Of a DNA stretch of 64,000 bases, positions 33,923 through 45,369 are shown one piece after another. Origin of the DNA: Thermus sediminis. Lineage in GTDB: Bacteria; Deinococcota; Deinococci; Deinococcales; Thermaceae. Every line of letters begins with the position of its first letter. The stretch's first letter is position 1. A program made the position numbers and the translations under genes. The notes beneath the pieces are model-generated. The model was not told the origin of the DNA and searched no databases. It was given only the letters and a program-made list of their open reading frames with translations. The DNA is taken from NCBI RefSeq assembly GCF_003426945.1, contig NZ_QURO01000004.1, forward strand, positions 1,909,501 through 1,973,500, given 5' to 3'.

Positions 33923-36198
33923 GGCCTAAGGATAGGGGAGGCCTCGGCGGGAGCCCGCTCCACGCGGGCCACGATCTCCTTGTAGGCGGGGATGCGGGCC
34001 AGGGGGGAGCGGGCCTTGGGGTCTACCAGGACGTTCCCCTCGGGCCAGTGGACCTCCAGGGTCCCCTCCTTGACCTCGGCCAGGTGGACCCGGCCCACGT
34101 AGCGGCCGAAGGGGTTCTCCAACGCTACCTGGTCCCCCGGCTTAAGCCCTAGGCGGGCGGCGTCCTTGGGGTTCATGTAGACCGCATCCCGCGGGGCCCC
34201 GGTGAGGGGGTCCTGGTCCTCGTGGACCATGGAGTTGAACTGCTTCCCCCGCCGGGTCACCACCCGGAAGGCCCCCTGGGGCACCTCCCGCCGGGGTAGG
34301 GGGACAGGGGCGAAGCGGGCCTTGCCCTCGGGGGTGGGGAAGCGCCAGCCCTCGCAGAGCCTCCTCCCCCCGTACTGGAACTGGTCCCCCTTGGCCTTGA
34401 GGCGCCCGATCCCCTCGTAGAAGGGGACGACCCGGGCGATCTCCTCCCGGATGGCCCCTGTGGAGGCGAAGCGGAAGCGGTCCCTGAGCTCGGGGCGCAC
34501 CCGGTGGACGAGCTCTTGGAAGACCTCCCACTCGGGGCGGGCCTCAGGGGGCCTCGGGCCCGGGATCTCTGGGCTATAGATCACCCGCCTCTCCGTGGAG
34601 GTCTCCGTGACCCCGCCCGGGACCTCGTAGCGGGTGGTGGCGGGGAGGAGGAGGACGGCCTCGAGGGGGTCCACGAGCATCTGGCCTGAGAGGACGATGT
34701 CCTGGTGGACCCTCAAGGGGATCCGCCCCAGGGCCTCCTCCACCCCAAGGGGGCCAGGCATGACCTCGCGGAAGTCCCCCCCGATGGCCCAGAGGACCCC
34801 GAGCTCTCCCTTCAAGGCCCTGTCCAGGGCCTCGGGCAGGGTGAGCCCCGGGCTTGCGGGCACGGGGAAGCCCCAAAGGGCCGAGAGCCCCCTGGCGTTC
34901 TCCTCGTTCACGGGTAGCCCCCCGGGAAAGGCGGTGGCGTAGGCCCCCATCTCCGCCCCGCCCTGGACCCCGGATTGGCCGCGGATGGGCATGAGGCCGC
35001 ACCCCTCGCGGCCCACGAAGCCCTTGAGGAGGGCCAGGTTGACGATGGCCCGCACGTTGTCCTCCCCGTGGGTGTGCTGGGTGATGCCCATGCTCCAGAC
35101 AAAGACCGCCCGCTCTGCCCGGCCCACCATCTCCGCAAAGGCCCGCATCTCCTCCCGGGAGACCCCCGAGGCCTCCTCCAGGGCCTCAAAGGGGGTGGCC
35201 TCGAGGAGGGCCCTGTAGTCCTCAAAGCCCAGGGTGTGCTCCCGGATGAAGCCCAGGTCCACCCAGCCCTCCAGGAGCATCCACTTGGCCGCCCCGTGGA
35301 GGAGGGCGATGTCCCCCCCGGGGAGGATCTGGAAGAAGCGGTCGGCGATCCGGGTGCCGAAGAGGGCGCTTTCCAGGTCGGAGGGAACCCAGTAACGGGC
35401 CATCCCGGGCTCCCGGTGGGGGCCCACCACGGCCACCTTGGTCCCCGCCCGCTTGGCGTGGTAGAGGTACTTCATCATCACGGGCTGGTTGTTGGCCACG
35501 TTGGACCCCAGGAAGACCACGAGGTCCGTGCCGATGAGGTCGGTGTAGCTGCAGGTGGTGGCCGCCACCCCCAGGGCCTCCTTGAGGGCCTGGGTGGAGG
35601 GGGAGTGGCAGACGCGGGCGGCGTTGTCCACGTGGTTGCACCCCAGGGCCCGCACCGCCTTCTGGACCACGTAGTAGGTCTCGTTGGGCGTGCCCCGGCT
35701 GGTGAGGTAGAAGAAGGCCCCATCGGGGAGGTAGCGCCTCAGGTAGTCGGCTGCGAGGTCCAGGGCCTCGTCCCAGGGGATGCGCCGGAAGCCCCGCTCC
35801 CCCCTGAGCCGAAGCATGGGGTAGGGGAGGCGGCCCAGGAGCCTAAGTTCCCGGCTCCGCCTGCCCCTTAGGGCCTCGGCGTCCCCCAGGACCCTGGGGT
35901 CCAAGGGGGGCAGGGTGTTCAGGCGGAGGAGCCTCAGGCGCACGTTGCAGAGGTGGACCCCGTGGACGGTCCAGTCCTCGAGGCCCGAGGTCCCCAGGGC
36001 GCAGCCGTCGCAGACCCCGTCCCGGAGGATCCGCCAGGCGTAGCCCAACTGGTCTCGGTTTTCCCAGATGGCGCGGAAGACCTCGTAGAAGTTCTCCAAG
36101 TGGGTGAGGGGGATCCGGCTTGCCCAGAGCTCTGGGGCCAGGCCCCGCTTGGGCGGCCGGACCCAGGCCTTGGGGCGGCTATAGAGGGGGTTGGGCAT
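33919..36198 (-). CDS. Formate-dehydrogenase-like molybdopterin oxidoreductase (FdhF/YdeP type)
   Basis: A 759-residue bis-MGD enzyme of the FdhF/YdeP alpha-subunit family. Iron-sulfur ligands appear as Cys63-x-x-Cys66 (G-V-C-D-G-C-A) and one more cysteine in V-H-L-C-N-V, three rather than the usual four. The residue that would bind molybdenum is probably the Cys in R-V-C-H-S-P-S-T (about 195). Other blocks are G-S-N-V-A-N-N-Q-P and the C-terminal T-R-R-G-K-Q-F-N-S-M cofactor region. ATG 36198 has AGGAGG five bases upstream. No Tat signal or membrane subunit is present, so it is cytoplasmic. Formate is likely but not proven as substrate. Confidence 0.85.
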   Translation of the reverse strand: MPNPLYSRPKAWVRPPKRGLAPELWASRIPLTHLENFYEVFRAIWENRDQLGYAWRILRDGVCDGCALGTSGLEDWTVHGVHLCNVRLRLLRLNTLPPLDPRVLGDAEALRGRRSRELRLLGRLPYPMLRLRGERGFRRIPWDEALDLAADYLRRYLPDGAFFYLTSRGTPNETYYVVQKAVRALGCNHVDNAARVCHSPSTQALKEALGVAATTCSYTDLIGTDLVVFLGSNVANNQPVMMKYLYHAKRAGTKVAVVGPHREPGMARYWVPSDLESALFGTRIADRFFQILPGGDIALLHGAAKWMLLEGWVDLGFIREHTLGFEDYRALLEATPFEALEEASGVSREEMRAFAEMVGRAERAVFVWSMGITQHTHGEDNVRAIVNLALLKGFVGREGCGLMPIRGQSGVQGGAEMGAYATAFPGGLPVNEENARGLSALWGFPVPASPGLTLPEALDRALKGELGVLWAIGGDFREVMPGPLGVEEALGRIPLRVHQDIVLSGQMLVDPLEAVLLLPATTRYEVPGGVTETSTERRVIYSPEIPGPRPPEARPEWEVFQELVHRVRPELRDRFRFASTGAIREEIARVVPFYEGIGRLKAKGDQFQYGGRRLCEGWRFPTPEGKARFAPVPLPRREVPQGAFRVVTRRGKQFNSMVHEDQDPLTGAPRDAVYMNPKDAARLGLKPGDQVALENPFGRYVGRVHLAEVKEGTLEVHWPEGNVLVDPKARSPLARIPAYKEIVARVERAPAEASPILRP

Positions 36199-36756
36199 TG
36201 GCACCTCCTAAGCGGTTGTTCCCACCTACCCTAGTACCCCTGACCGGTCCCCAGGGTGTCTTTAGACACCTTGGCCCTACCGAGGCAAGGCGCCTCCGAT
36301 TTATCCCCCTTCTGCGTCCCACCTGGGCTCGCGGAGCCCCTGAAGTCACCCTCTAAGGCTTTGGTGGGGAGGCGACCCATTTCTCGGTAGTGGGGAGGGA
36401 GGGGCTTGTTGCGGACCCCCCTACCTGGAGCTAGTGGACGCCATCCCCCTTCTCCCTGAAGGGATGCGGCGAGGGAAGAGCCTTGAGGAGTTCCCCGCCG
36501 AGGAGAGGCCCCCGGGGAGCTTGGGCCCTGACCCCCTGCCAGCGGCCTAGGCCTCCCACCGGCCCCTGGCCTAAAGGCCGGGCCTACTCCCCAGGACTGG
36601 AGGTTCCTCCGCTGGGAGACCAGGTCGTCTTTGAGCAGGGGACCGCTTCCCCAAGGGGCCATGGACCTAAGAAGCTGGCCGTGGGATGCCTCCTACGGGA
36701 CCTCGCCTGACCTCTTCCGTGCTATGCTGGAAGTGGCCCCAAAGGGGGCGAGAGAG
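36199..36756. other. Weakly coding gap with one hairpin
   Basis: No convincing gene is seen. A minus-strand frame covers 36231-36662 but is proline/arginine-rich nonsense. A 24-base inverted repeat lies at 36251-36274. A short plus-strand stretch near 36419-36550 reads like protein (L-E-L-V-D-A-I-P-L-L-P-E-G) but lacks a start and may be a gene remnant. Confidence 0.45.
36251..36274. repeat. Inverted repeat upstream of the formate-dehydrogenase-like gene
   Basis: CCAGGGTGTC, loop TTTA and GACACCTTGG pair over ten positions with one G-T. It lies 53 bases before the oxidoreductase start, so it could be an operator or a leader hairpin for that gene. No U-tract follows on either strand. Confidence 0.4.
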
Positions 36757-37320
36757 ATGCCTAGGGAAGGGGAGTTCAGGGCCGGCAACCGGTCACGTCG
36801 GACTCCCGGGAGGCCCTTCCCTTGGACCCTGAGGGTGTTCCCGGCGCTCTGCGTGGTCCTCTTGGGTCTTCTCGCGGGATGCGGGGGGGAGGGGACCGCG
36901 GAAAGAACCGCTCCGCCGCCCTCCCCAACCGGGGGTTGGGTGGAGCTCGCCCCGGGGATCTGGTACTGGGAAGAGGAGGGCAGGATCAGCATCGATACGA
37001 AGCCCCCGCTTTTCACCGAGGAGGGCGTGCAAAGGTTCGCCGAGTTCGCCCAGGGGCGGATGGCCCAGGCAGCCTTCCCCGAGGAGAGGGAATTCTGGCA
37101 AAGGCAACAGGATTTTGTGAAAGGGCAGTACGCCCTCTGGTCGGACGAGGAGAGGGTGATCAGGGCTTTGGAGAACGCGGCTATTCTTCCCCAGGACGAA
37201 AGCCAACGCCAGGGCCTAAGGGAGAGGCTGGGGGAGATCATCCAGCAGTGGAAACGGCATGGCCCCGGTAACCCTCTTGGGGACACTAGAGGGTTGCCCC
37301 TGGAGCCCCAGGGCCCCTGA
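36757..37320 (+). CDS. Putative lipoprotein of unknown function
   Basis: A frame of up to 187 residues with a hydrophobic segment ending in a lipobox (L-L-A-G-C-G-G, cysteine at about 41) and a soluble part with W-V-E-L-A-P-G-I-W-Y-W-E and an amphipathic, glutamate-rich helix region. The start is uncertain: ATG 36757 leaves a long basic leader before the signal helix, while GTG 36835 would begin right at it. TATGCT at 36721-36726 may be its -10. The base pattern is less biased than in neighbouring genes. I do not recognise the family. Confidence 0.5.
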   Translation: MPREGEFRAGNRSRRTPGRPFPWTLRVFPALCVVLLGLLAGCGGEGTAERTAPPPSPTGGWVELAPGIWYWEEEGRISIDTKPPLFTEEGVQRFAEFAQGRMAQAAFPEEREFWQRQQDFVKGQYALWSDEERVIRALENAAILPQDESQRQGLRERLGEIIQQWKRHGPGNPLGDTRGLPLEPQGP

Positions 37321-37448
37321 GGGAGGGGTGGCGGGCGGCCCTTTGGGCGGCGCGCCCGAGGGCCTCGGTTTGGTTCAGCTTCTTGATGGCGTGATCTCCA
37401 TTCCCGGAAGCCCCTCCTCCCCACACAGGGCAATCCCTTGCGCCCGGT

Positions 37449-37775
37449 CTAGGCGGCCCGGGAGGTCTCCAGTCCGATCTCCCTCCCGGGCAGGAGCAGG
37501 CGCAGGGGCCTGCCCCCCAGGAAGAGGGCGTAGATGGGGGAAAAGCCCTCGGGGTTGGGGGCCTCCCCGGCCCAGAGGCCAGGTCGCTTTCCGCTACCCT
37601 GGCCGCCCCACCAGGGTCTTTGGGCAGGTCCACCCTCCTGTGGGCGGCGATGCGGTTGCGGTCCGGTGGGGCACTCCAGTTGCACCGCCCAGCCCTTGAC
37701 CTGGCTCCTTTCTACCTCCAGCGTGACCCTAAGGCGTCGGTCTGGGCCGATGGCGACCTCCCGGCGATGGGCCAT
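37449..37775 (-). CDS. Possible small hypothetical or decayed protein
   Basis: A 108-codon frame opens like a real protein (M-A-H-R-R-E-V-A-I-G-P-D-R-R-L-R-V-T-L-E then V-E-R) and ends like one (I-Y-A-L-F-L-G-G-R-P-L-R-L-L-L-P-G-R), but the 45 residues between are glycine/proline/arginine-rich and look frame-disturbed. It may be two gene remnants or a gene with indels. The opening resembles small Thermus proteins of unknown function. Confidence 0.25.
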   Translation of the reverse strand: MAHRREVAIGPDRRLRVTLEVERSQVKGWAVQLECPTGPQPHRRPQEGGPAQRPWWGGQGSGKRPGLWAGEAPNPEGFSPIYALFLGGRPLRLLLPGREIGLETSRAA

Positions 37776-38159
37776 GGTCCCAGGCTACCCCGTCTGCATA
37801 CCCTCTCACCCCCGAGGGGAGGCTTGGGAGGGGTCGGTTCTGGTGAGCCCCCTGGGGGTGGGGTGCAGGGGGTGCTTCGGGTCTGGTTTGTCCGCCGGGG
37901 GCTGGGTCACGCGCCAGCGTACGTTGGGGTGGCGAACCCGGGGCTGCCCTGCGGGAAGGCCAGGGAGATGGCCTATAGGCGGCTAGGGGATGCGGTATTG
38001 ACCGGAGCTCCTGGCCCCAGACCCCCAGGGAAAGCGCTTCGGAAGGAGGGTGGGAACGAGGGGTGAGACTCCTGTGAAACCATCCTGCCGAAGGCCCGGG
38101 AAGCCTTTGCTACACTGAGGAAACGGGCCCGGGATCCCCCCGGTCGCCCAGGAGGAAGG
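37776..38159. other. Gap before miaB with a candidate promoter
   Basis: No gene is supported here. TACACT at 38111-38116 is the best -10 candidate for miaB, giving a leader of about 35 bases that ends in AGGAGGAAGG before the ATG. A matching -35 is weak. Confidence 0.4.
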
Positions 38160-39482
38160 ATGCGCGCCCACATCATCACCTTTGGATGCCAGATGAACGA
38201 GTACGACTCCCACCTGGTGGCCAGCGAGCTGGTGAGTCTGGGGTGGGAGCTGGTGGACGCCGTGGAGGAGGCGGACTTCGTCTTGGTAAACACCTGCGCC
38301 GTGCGGGGCAAGCCGGTGGAGAAGGTCCGCTCCCTCCTGGGACAGCTCCGCAAGGAGAAGGAGAGGCGGGGCCTCCTCCTTGGGCTCATGGGCTGCCTGG
38401 CCCAGCTGGACGAGGGCCAGCAGATGGCCAGGAAGTTCGGGGTGGACATCCTCCTTGGCCCCGGGGCCCTCACCTCTCTCCCGGAGGCCTTGAAGCAGAA
38501 CGAGCGCTTCTTTGACCTCACCTTCCGGGAGGACATCCTGGACTACATCCCACCGCCTCCTAAGGGGGCGCTTTCCGCCCACGTGACCATCATCCGGGGG
38601 TGCAACCACCACTGCACCTACTGCATCGTCCCCACCACCCGGGGGCCCGAGGTCTCCCGCCACCCGGACCTCATCCTGAAGGAGATAGAGCTGCTTAGGG
38701 AGGCGGGGGTGGTGGAGATCACCCTCCTGGGGCAGAACGTGAACTCCTACGGCAAGGACCAACCGGGCTTCCCCTCCTTCGCCGAGCTTCTGCGGATGGT
38801 GGGGGGGATGGGGATCCCCAGGGTGCGCTTCCTCACCAGCCACCCGGTCAACTTCACCGACGACATCATTGAGGCCATCGCCGAGACCCCGGCCATCACC
38901 CGCTACATCCACCTCCCCGTGCAGTCGGGCTCGGACCGGGTCCTCCGCCGCATGGCCCGGGAGTACCGCAGGGCCCACTACCTGGAGAAAATCCGGAAGA
39001 TCCGCGAGGCCCTGCCCGACGCCGTCCTCTCCACAGACATCATCGTGGGCTTTCCCGGGGAGACGGAGGAGGACTTCCAGGAGACCCTCTCCCTCTACGA
39101 CGAGGTGGGCTACGACCAGGCTTACATGTTCATCTACTCCCCCCGCCCTGGCACCCCCGCCTACAAACACTTCCAGGACCTGCCCCGGGAGGTGAAGGTG
39201 GAGCGCCTAAAGAGGCTCATTGAGAAGCAGAAGGCGTGGAGCTACCAGAGGAATCTGGAATGGGTGGGGAAAGAGGTGGAGGTCCTGGTCCGGGGGGTGG
39301 CCAAGGAGGAGGGGTACGTCCAGGGGCATGACCGGGGGAACCACCCCGTCCTCATCCCTGCCCACCAGGCCCCGACCCCTGGGCTCTACCAGGTGGAGAT
39401 CAAGCAAGCCACGCCCCACCTGCTCTTTGGGGAGGTGGTGGGGACCCGGGAGCCCGGCCCCATCCCCTTGCCCGTGGCCTAG
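38160..39482 (+). CDS. miaB: tRNA-2-methylthio-N6-dimethylallyladenosine synthase
   Basis: A 440-residue radical-SAM methylthiotransferase that adds the methylthio group to i6A37 in tRNAs. Three domains are in order: UPF0004 (1-120, cysteines in F-G-C-Q-M-N, N-T-C-A and M-G-C-L for the auxiliary cluster), radical SAM (C-N-H-H-C-T-Y-C at about 148-155) and a C-terminal TRAM domain (about 375-435). The ATG follows AGGAGGAAGG. The next two genes follow closely. Confidence 0.95.
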   Translation: MRAHIITFGCQMNEYDSHLVASELVSLGWELVDAVEEADFVLVNTCAVRGKPVEKVRSLLGQLRKEKERRGLLLGLMGCLAQLDEGQQMARKFGVDILLGPGALTSLPEALKQNERFFDLTFREDILDYIPPPPKGALSAHVTIIRGCNHHCTYCIVPTTRGPEVSRHPDLILKEIELLREAGVVEITLLGQNVNSYGKDQPGFPSFAELLRMVGGMGIPRVRFLTSHPVNFTDDIIEAIAETPAITRYIHLPVQSGSDRVLRRMAREYRRAHYLEKIRKIREALPDAVLSTDIIVGFPGETEEDFQETLSLYDEVGYDQAYMFIYSPRPGTPAYKHFQDLPREVKVERLKRLIEKQKAWSYQRNLEWVGKEVEVLVRGVAKEEGYVQGHDRGNHPVLIPAHQAPTPGLYQVEIKQATPHLLFGEVVGTREPGPIPLPVA

Positions 39483-39491
39483 GAGGTGAGG

Positions 39492-39824
39492 GTGCGGGCC
39501 CTTCTCCCCCTTTCCGCCGCCTTGGCCCTCTTTCTGCTCCTCTTCGCTGCCTTCCGCTTTTCGGGCCTGGGTGGGGCCTTGGCCTTTTTGGCCGCGGGCC
39601 TCCTCTACCTGGGCGTGGCCCGCTGGCAGGGGCAGGCTCTCTCCAGGAGACCCTCCAGGGCGGCTCTGGAGCGGCTCGCCATGAAGGAAGCCTGGCGGCG
39701 GGGAGGGTATCTCCTCCCTGCCCACCTTGCCCCTTTCCTGCCCGAGGGGGAGGCCAAGGACCTTCTGGAGGCCCTGGCCGCCCGGGGGCTTTGCCGGAGG
39801 GAGGGGGAAGGCTACAGGTTCTAA
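39492..39824 (+). CDS. Small membrane protein of unknown function
   Basis: A 110-residue protein with two hydrophobic helices near the N-terminus (about 3-22 and 26-45) and a basic cytoplasmic tail with an E-A-K-D-L-L-E-A-L-A-A-R-G-L motif that resembles a small winged-helix or regulatory helix. GTG 39492 is used because AGGAGG ends five bases before it; GTG 39486 overlaps that SD. It is likely cotranscribed with miaB. Family not recognised. Confidence 0.7.
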   Translation: MRALLPLSAALALFLLLFAAFRFSGLGGALAFLAAGLLYLGVARWQGQALSRRPSRAALERLAMKEAWRRGGYLLPAHLAPFLPEGEAKDLLEALAARGLCRREGEGYRF

Positions 39825-39902
39825 CCACTCCGTTGGGGCTTCTGCCGCAACAGGGCCCCGGTGAGCAAGGGATAGGGTTGGCGGAGTGGGGTGGGAGGTT
39901 CT

Positions 39903-40766
39903 TTGGGCATCCTCCTGGTGGGCGCAGGGGTGGCAGGGGCGGCCTTGGCCCTGGCCCTAAAGGAGGCGGGCCTGCCCTTCCTCTGGCTGTCTGAAGAGGT
40001 GGGGGGGGCCAGCCGGGTCCCCGTGGCCCTGGTAAACCCGGTGCGGGGAAGGCGGGGGGTCTTGGTGCCTGAAGGGGGGGAGGCCTTGCAGGCTGCCCGT
40101 GCCCTTTACGGCCGCTACGCCCCCCTCCACATGGGCCTCCTCCGCCCCGTGCCCGAGGGGGAACGGGAGGCGTGGGAAAGGCGCCTAAGGGGGAGCGGCC
40201 TCCGCTACCTCTGGCGCAGGGAGGGGCTTTACCTCCCCGAGGCCTTCTGGCTGGAGCCCGGGCCCTTCTTGGAAAGGGTGTGGGCGGAGCTGGGCGGGGT
40301 AAGGGCCCGGGTGGCGGCCTGCGCCCCGGGGGAGGTGGTCCTGGAGGGGGGGAGAAGGCTCAGGCCGGAGGTGGTCCTCTATGCCGGGGGGGCCAAGGGG
40401 GCAGGGGTCTTTGGCCTTTCGGGCCGGTTCGTAGCGGGGCTGGAGCTTCTCCTCGCGGAGTACCGGGAGGAGGCCTTAAGCTACCGGGTCTTCCTAGCGG
40501 GGTGGGCCCTTGGGGGAAGCTACCTGGACCTCCCCGGCTACGATGAACCCGAGCCCCAGGAAGGGGAGACGGCCTGGCTTCTTGAGGGGGCGGAGGCCCT
40601 TCTGGGGTACAGGCCCCAGGTGGCCGGGGTCTGGCGGGGGGTGCGCTTCCGCAGGCCTGCCCCCTTAAGCCCGATCCCCGGGGGATACGCCCTCACGGGC
40701 TTTGGCTCCACGGGGTTCCTCCTCGCCCCCCTCTGGGCCAAGAGGTTGGTCCAGGCCTTAGGCTAA
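39903..40766 (+). CDS. FAD-dependent oxidoreductase, MnmC-C-like
   Basis: A 287-residue DAO-fold flavoprotein. The FAD motif I-L-L-V-G-A-G-V-A-G-A-A-L-A is at 2-15, a V-A-L-V-N-P-V-R-G-R-R-G block is at about 42-53, and the C-terminal G-F-G-S-T-G-F-L-L-A-P closes the FAD site. The pattern resembles the oxidase half of MnmC, which makes nm5U in tRNA, and it follows miaB; that role is an inference. Start: TTG 39903 has GGGAGG four bases upstream; GTG 39891 is the alternative. mobA begins five bases after it. Confidence 0.72.
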   Translation: MGILLVGAGVAGAALALALKEAGLPFLWLSEEVGGASRVPVALVNPVRGRRGVLVPEGGEALQAARALYGRYAPLHMGLLRPVPEGEREAWERRLRGSGLRYLWRREGLYLPEAFWLEPGPFLERVWAELGGVRARVAACAPGEVVLEGGRRLRPEVVLYAGGAKGAGVFGLSGRFVAGLELLLAEYREEALSYRVFLAGWALGGSYLDLPGYDEPEPQEGETAWLLEGAEALLGYRPQVAGVWRGVRFRRPAPLSPIPGGYALTGFGSTGFLLAPLWAKRLVQALG

Positions 40767-40770
40767 GGCC

Positions 40771-41327
40771 ATGGGCTACTCGGGCGCGGTCCTTGCGGGG
40801 GGGGCCTCGAGGCGGTTCGGGGAGGACAAGGCCCTCTTCGCCTACCGGGGAAGACCCCTCTTGGCTTGGGTGCTGGAAAGCCTTTCGGGAGCAGGAGAGC
40901 GCTTCATCGTGGCGAACCGCCCTTACGAAGGCTTCAGCGTCCCCGTCTACCCCGACCTCCTCCCGGGGGCGGATAGCCTCTCCGGCCTCCACTCCGCCCT
41001 CTTCCACGCCCACTTCCCCTGGGTGGCCGTGGCCGCTTGCGACCTCCCCTTCCTTACCCGGAGTTATTGGGACTTCCTCTACGAGAAGGCCCTCGCTTCC
41101 CCCTACCCGGTGGTGGTGGCCCGCGCCAAGGAAGGGCACCTGGAGCCCCTGGCCGCCCTGTACCACAGGGACTGCCTGCCCCAGGTGGAGCGGCAGATCC
41201 GGGAGGGGGACTTCCCCGTGCGCCGGGTCATGGAGGCCTTGGGGGCCACCTACGTCCCCTTCCAAGAGGTGGCGGCGAGGTTTGGGGAGAAGGTCTTCCT
41301 CAACGCCAACCGCAAGGAGGAGCTCCC

Positions 41328-41331
<4 letters not shown>
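40771..41331 (+). CDS. mobA: Molybdenum cofactor guanylyltransferase
   Basis: A 186-residue enzyme that joins GMP to molybdopterin to form the guanine dinucleotide (MGD) cofactor. It begins G-A-V-L-A-G-G-A-S-R-R-F-G-E-D-K (about 5-20), the nucleotide loop, and has A-A-C-D-L-P-F-L for magnesium binding. The formate-dehydrogenase-like enzyme at 34-36 kb would need this cofactor. Its stop codon and that of convergent lon share the palindrome CTAG at 41328-41331. Confidence 0.9.
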
Positions 41332-43712
<2,381 letters not shown>

Positions 43713-43768
43713 CTACCCCCATGATACGGGATGCCCTAGGCCCAAAGGGACCCAGGGGCACAAAGGGT

Positions 43769-44308
43769 CTAGAGGCCCAGGACCACGTGGGCCCTCATGT
43801 TGCGGAAGATAAGGGTGACGGGGGTGGAGGGTAGCCCGCTGGCCTTGATCCCAAGCCAAAGCCTACCCGTCCTGATGCCCTCGGCCAGCCTGGTTCCCTG
43901 GAGCGTAAAGGGCGTCGTCCGGCTGTTTTGGAAGCGGGCCTCGCCCACCCTCTCGTCCTCGGGGCCGATGGGGCAGAGGTAAAGGGTGGGTTCTACCCCG
44001 ATCCCCTGGGGGGCGAAGGGGAGGCCAGGGGACCTGCAGTCCGGGTCCTGCCCGGGGTCTTGGGTGCGGGCGTAGAACTCCAGGGTGAGGCTTAGGGGCT
44101 GGGAAGCCTCGAGGACCCCCTCCACCCGGAGGCCCCGGACCACGCCCAAGGCAGGAGGGGCGAAGGCGAGAGGGTCCTTGGGGTAGGCCACACGCTCCCC
44201 CGTGTCCGCAAGCCCCGGCAGTTCCAGGGTTTGGTCGGGCAGGTTCACGGTAAGGGCCACCGAACAGGCAGCAAGGAGGAGCGCTAGGGGCCACAGGGCT
44301 CGCCGCAT
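43769..44308 (-). CDS. Putative lipoprotein of unknown function
   Basis: A 179-residue secreted protein with a type II signal peptide (M-R-R-A-L-W-P-L-A-L-L-L-A-A-C, lipidated Cys15). The mature part is beta-rich and has two further cysteines that could form a disulfide. It resembles the lipoprotein at 59722-60183 in start and style. It is divergent from pyrD with only 14 bases between start codons, so promoters must lie within or overlap the genes. Function unknown. Confidence 0.78.
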   Translation of the reverse strand: MRRALWPLALLLAACSVALTVNLPDQTLELPGLADTGERVAYPKDPLAFAPPALGVVRGLRVEGVLEASQPLSLTLEFYARTQDPGQDPDCRSPGLPFAPQGIGVEPTLYLCPIGPEDERVGEARFQNSRTTPFTLQGTRLAEGIRTGRLWLGIKASGLPSTPVTLIFRNMRAHVVLGL

Positions 44309-44322
44309 GGGGAAAGCTTACC

Positions 44323-45369
44323 ATGGGGAGGATGCACCGCCTCCTCTTCCTCCTGGAGCCCGAGAAGGCCCACGGGCTCGCCCTAGAGGCCCTCTCCCTC
44401 TGGTCGGGGTGCGGGCCCCTCCTGGAGGTCCCGGCCCGCCTCTTCCGGGTGGAGGACCCGGGGTTAAGGGTGGACGCCTTGGGCCTAACCTTCCCCAACC
44501 CCCTGGGCCTGGCGGCGGGGATGGACAAGGACGCCAGGGCCCTCCCCGCCTGGTGGGCCCTGGGCTTCGGCTTCGCCGAGGTGGGGACCCTCACCCCCAG
44601 GCCCCAGGAAGGAAACCCCAGGCCCAGGCTCTTCCGCCTCCCCGAGGACCGGGCCCTCATCAACCGCATGGGCTTCAACAACCGGGGAGCGGAGGAGGCG
44701 GCGGGAAGGCTTAGGGCCTTCCGCGCCCGGGGGCTTCCCTTCCCGGTGGGGGTGAACCTGGGGAAGAACCGGGACACCCCCCTGGAAAGGGCCTTTGAGG
44801 ACTACCTCCTGGCCCTGAAGGCCCTGGAGCCCCACGGGGACTACTTCGTCTTGAACGTGAGCTCCCCCAACACTCCCGGGCTTCGCGCCCTACAGGAGGG
44901 GCCCTTTTTGGACGAGCTCCTCGCCCGCCTCCGCCCGGCCACCCCTAAGCCCCTCCTCCTCAAGCTCTCCCCGGACCTCTCCTTCACGGCCCTGGACGAG
45001 GCCCTTTCCTTGGCCAAGAAGCACGGGCTCCAGGGCCTGGTGGCGGTGAACACCACCCTGGCCCGGGAGGGCCTGAGGAGCCCCCTGGCCCGGGAGGCGG
45101 GGGGGCTTTCCGGGAGGCCCCTCAAGGGGCGGGCCCTCGAGGTCCTGAGGCACTTGGCAGGGGGGGCGGAAGGGATGGTCCTCATCAGCGTGGGGGGCAT
45201 AGAGACTCCCCAGGATGCCTGGGAGCGCCTGAAGGCGGGGGCTAGCCTGGTCCAGGCCTACACGGGCTTTGTGTACGGGGGGCCCTTCTTCCCCAGGCGG
45301 CTCCTAAAGGGCCTCCTAAGAATCATGGAGGCGGAGGGGGTGGGCACCCTCCAGGACCTCAGACGGTGA
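44323..45369 (+). CDS. pyrD: Dihydroorotate dehydrogenase (quinone), class 2
   Basis: A 348-residue FMN enzyme that oxidises dihydroorotate to orotate and feeds electrons to quinone. Class 2 features are the N-terminal amphipathic helix region, A-A-G-M-D-K-D-A, M-G-F-N-N-R-G-A, and the catalytic serine in N-V-S-S-P-N-T-P-G-L-R, followed by N-T-T-L-A-R and S-V-G-G-I-E. ATG 44323 and ATG 44332 are both possible. It is unlinked to the pyrR operon transcriptionally but lies just beyond its 3' end, converging with it. Confidence 0.93.
   Translation: MGRMHRLLFLLEPEKAHGLALEALSLWSGCGPLLEVPARLFRVEDPGLRVDALGLTFPNPLGLAAGMDKDARALPAWWALGFGFAEVGTLTPRPQEGNPRPRLFRLPEDRALINRMGFNNRGAEEAAGRLRAFRARGLPFPVGVNLGKNRDTPLERAFEDYLLALKALEPHGDYFVLNVSSPNTPGLRALQEGPFLDELLARLRPATPKPLLLKLSPDLSFTALDEALSLAKKHGLQGLVAVNTTLAREGLRSPLAREAGGLSGRPLKGRALEVLRHLAGGAEGMVLISVGGIETPQDAWERLKAGASLVQAYTGFVYGGPFFPRRLLKGLLRIMEAEGVGTLQDLRR

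Noticed and set aside
37286-37633. Minus-strand 115-codon frame overlapping the weak ORF at 37449-37775
   Set aside because: Pro/Gly/Arg-rich without start signal; at best part of a decayed gene.
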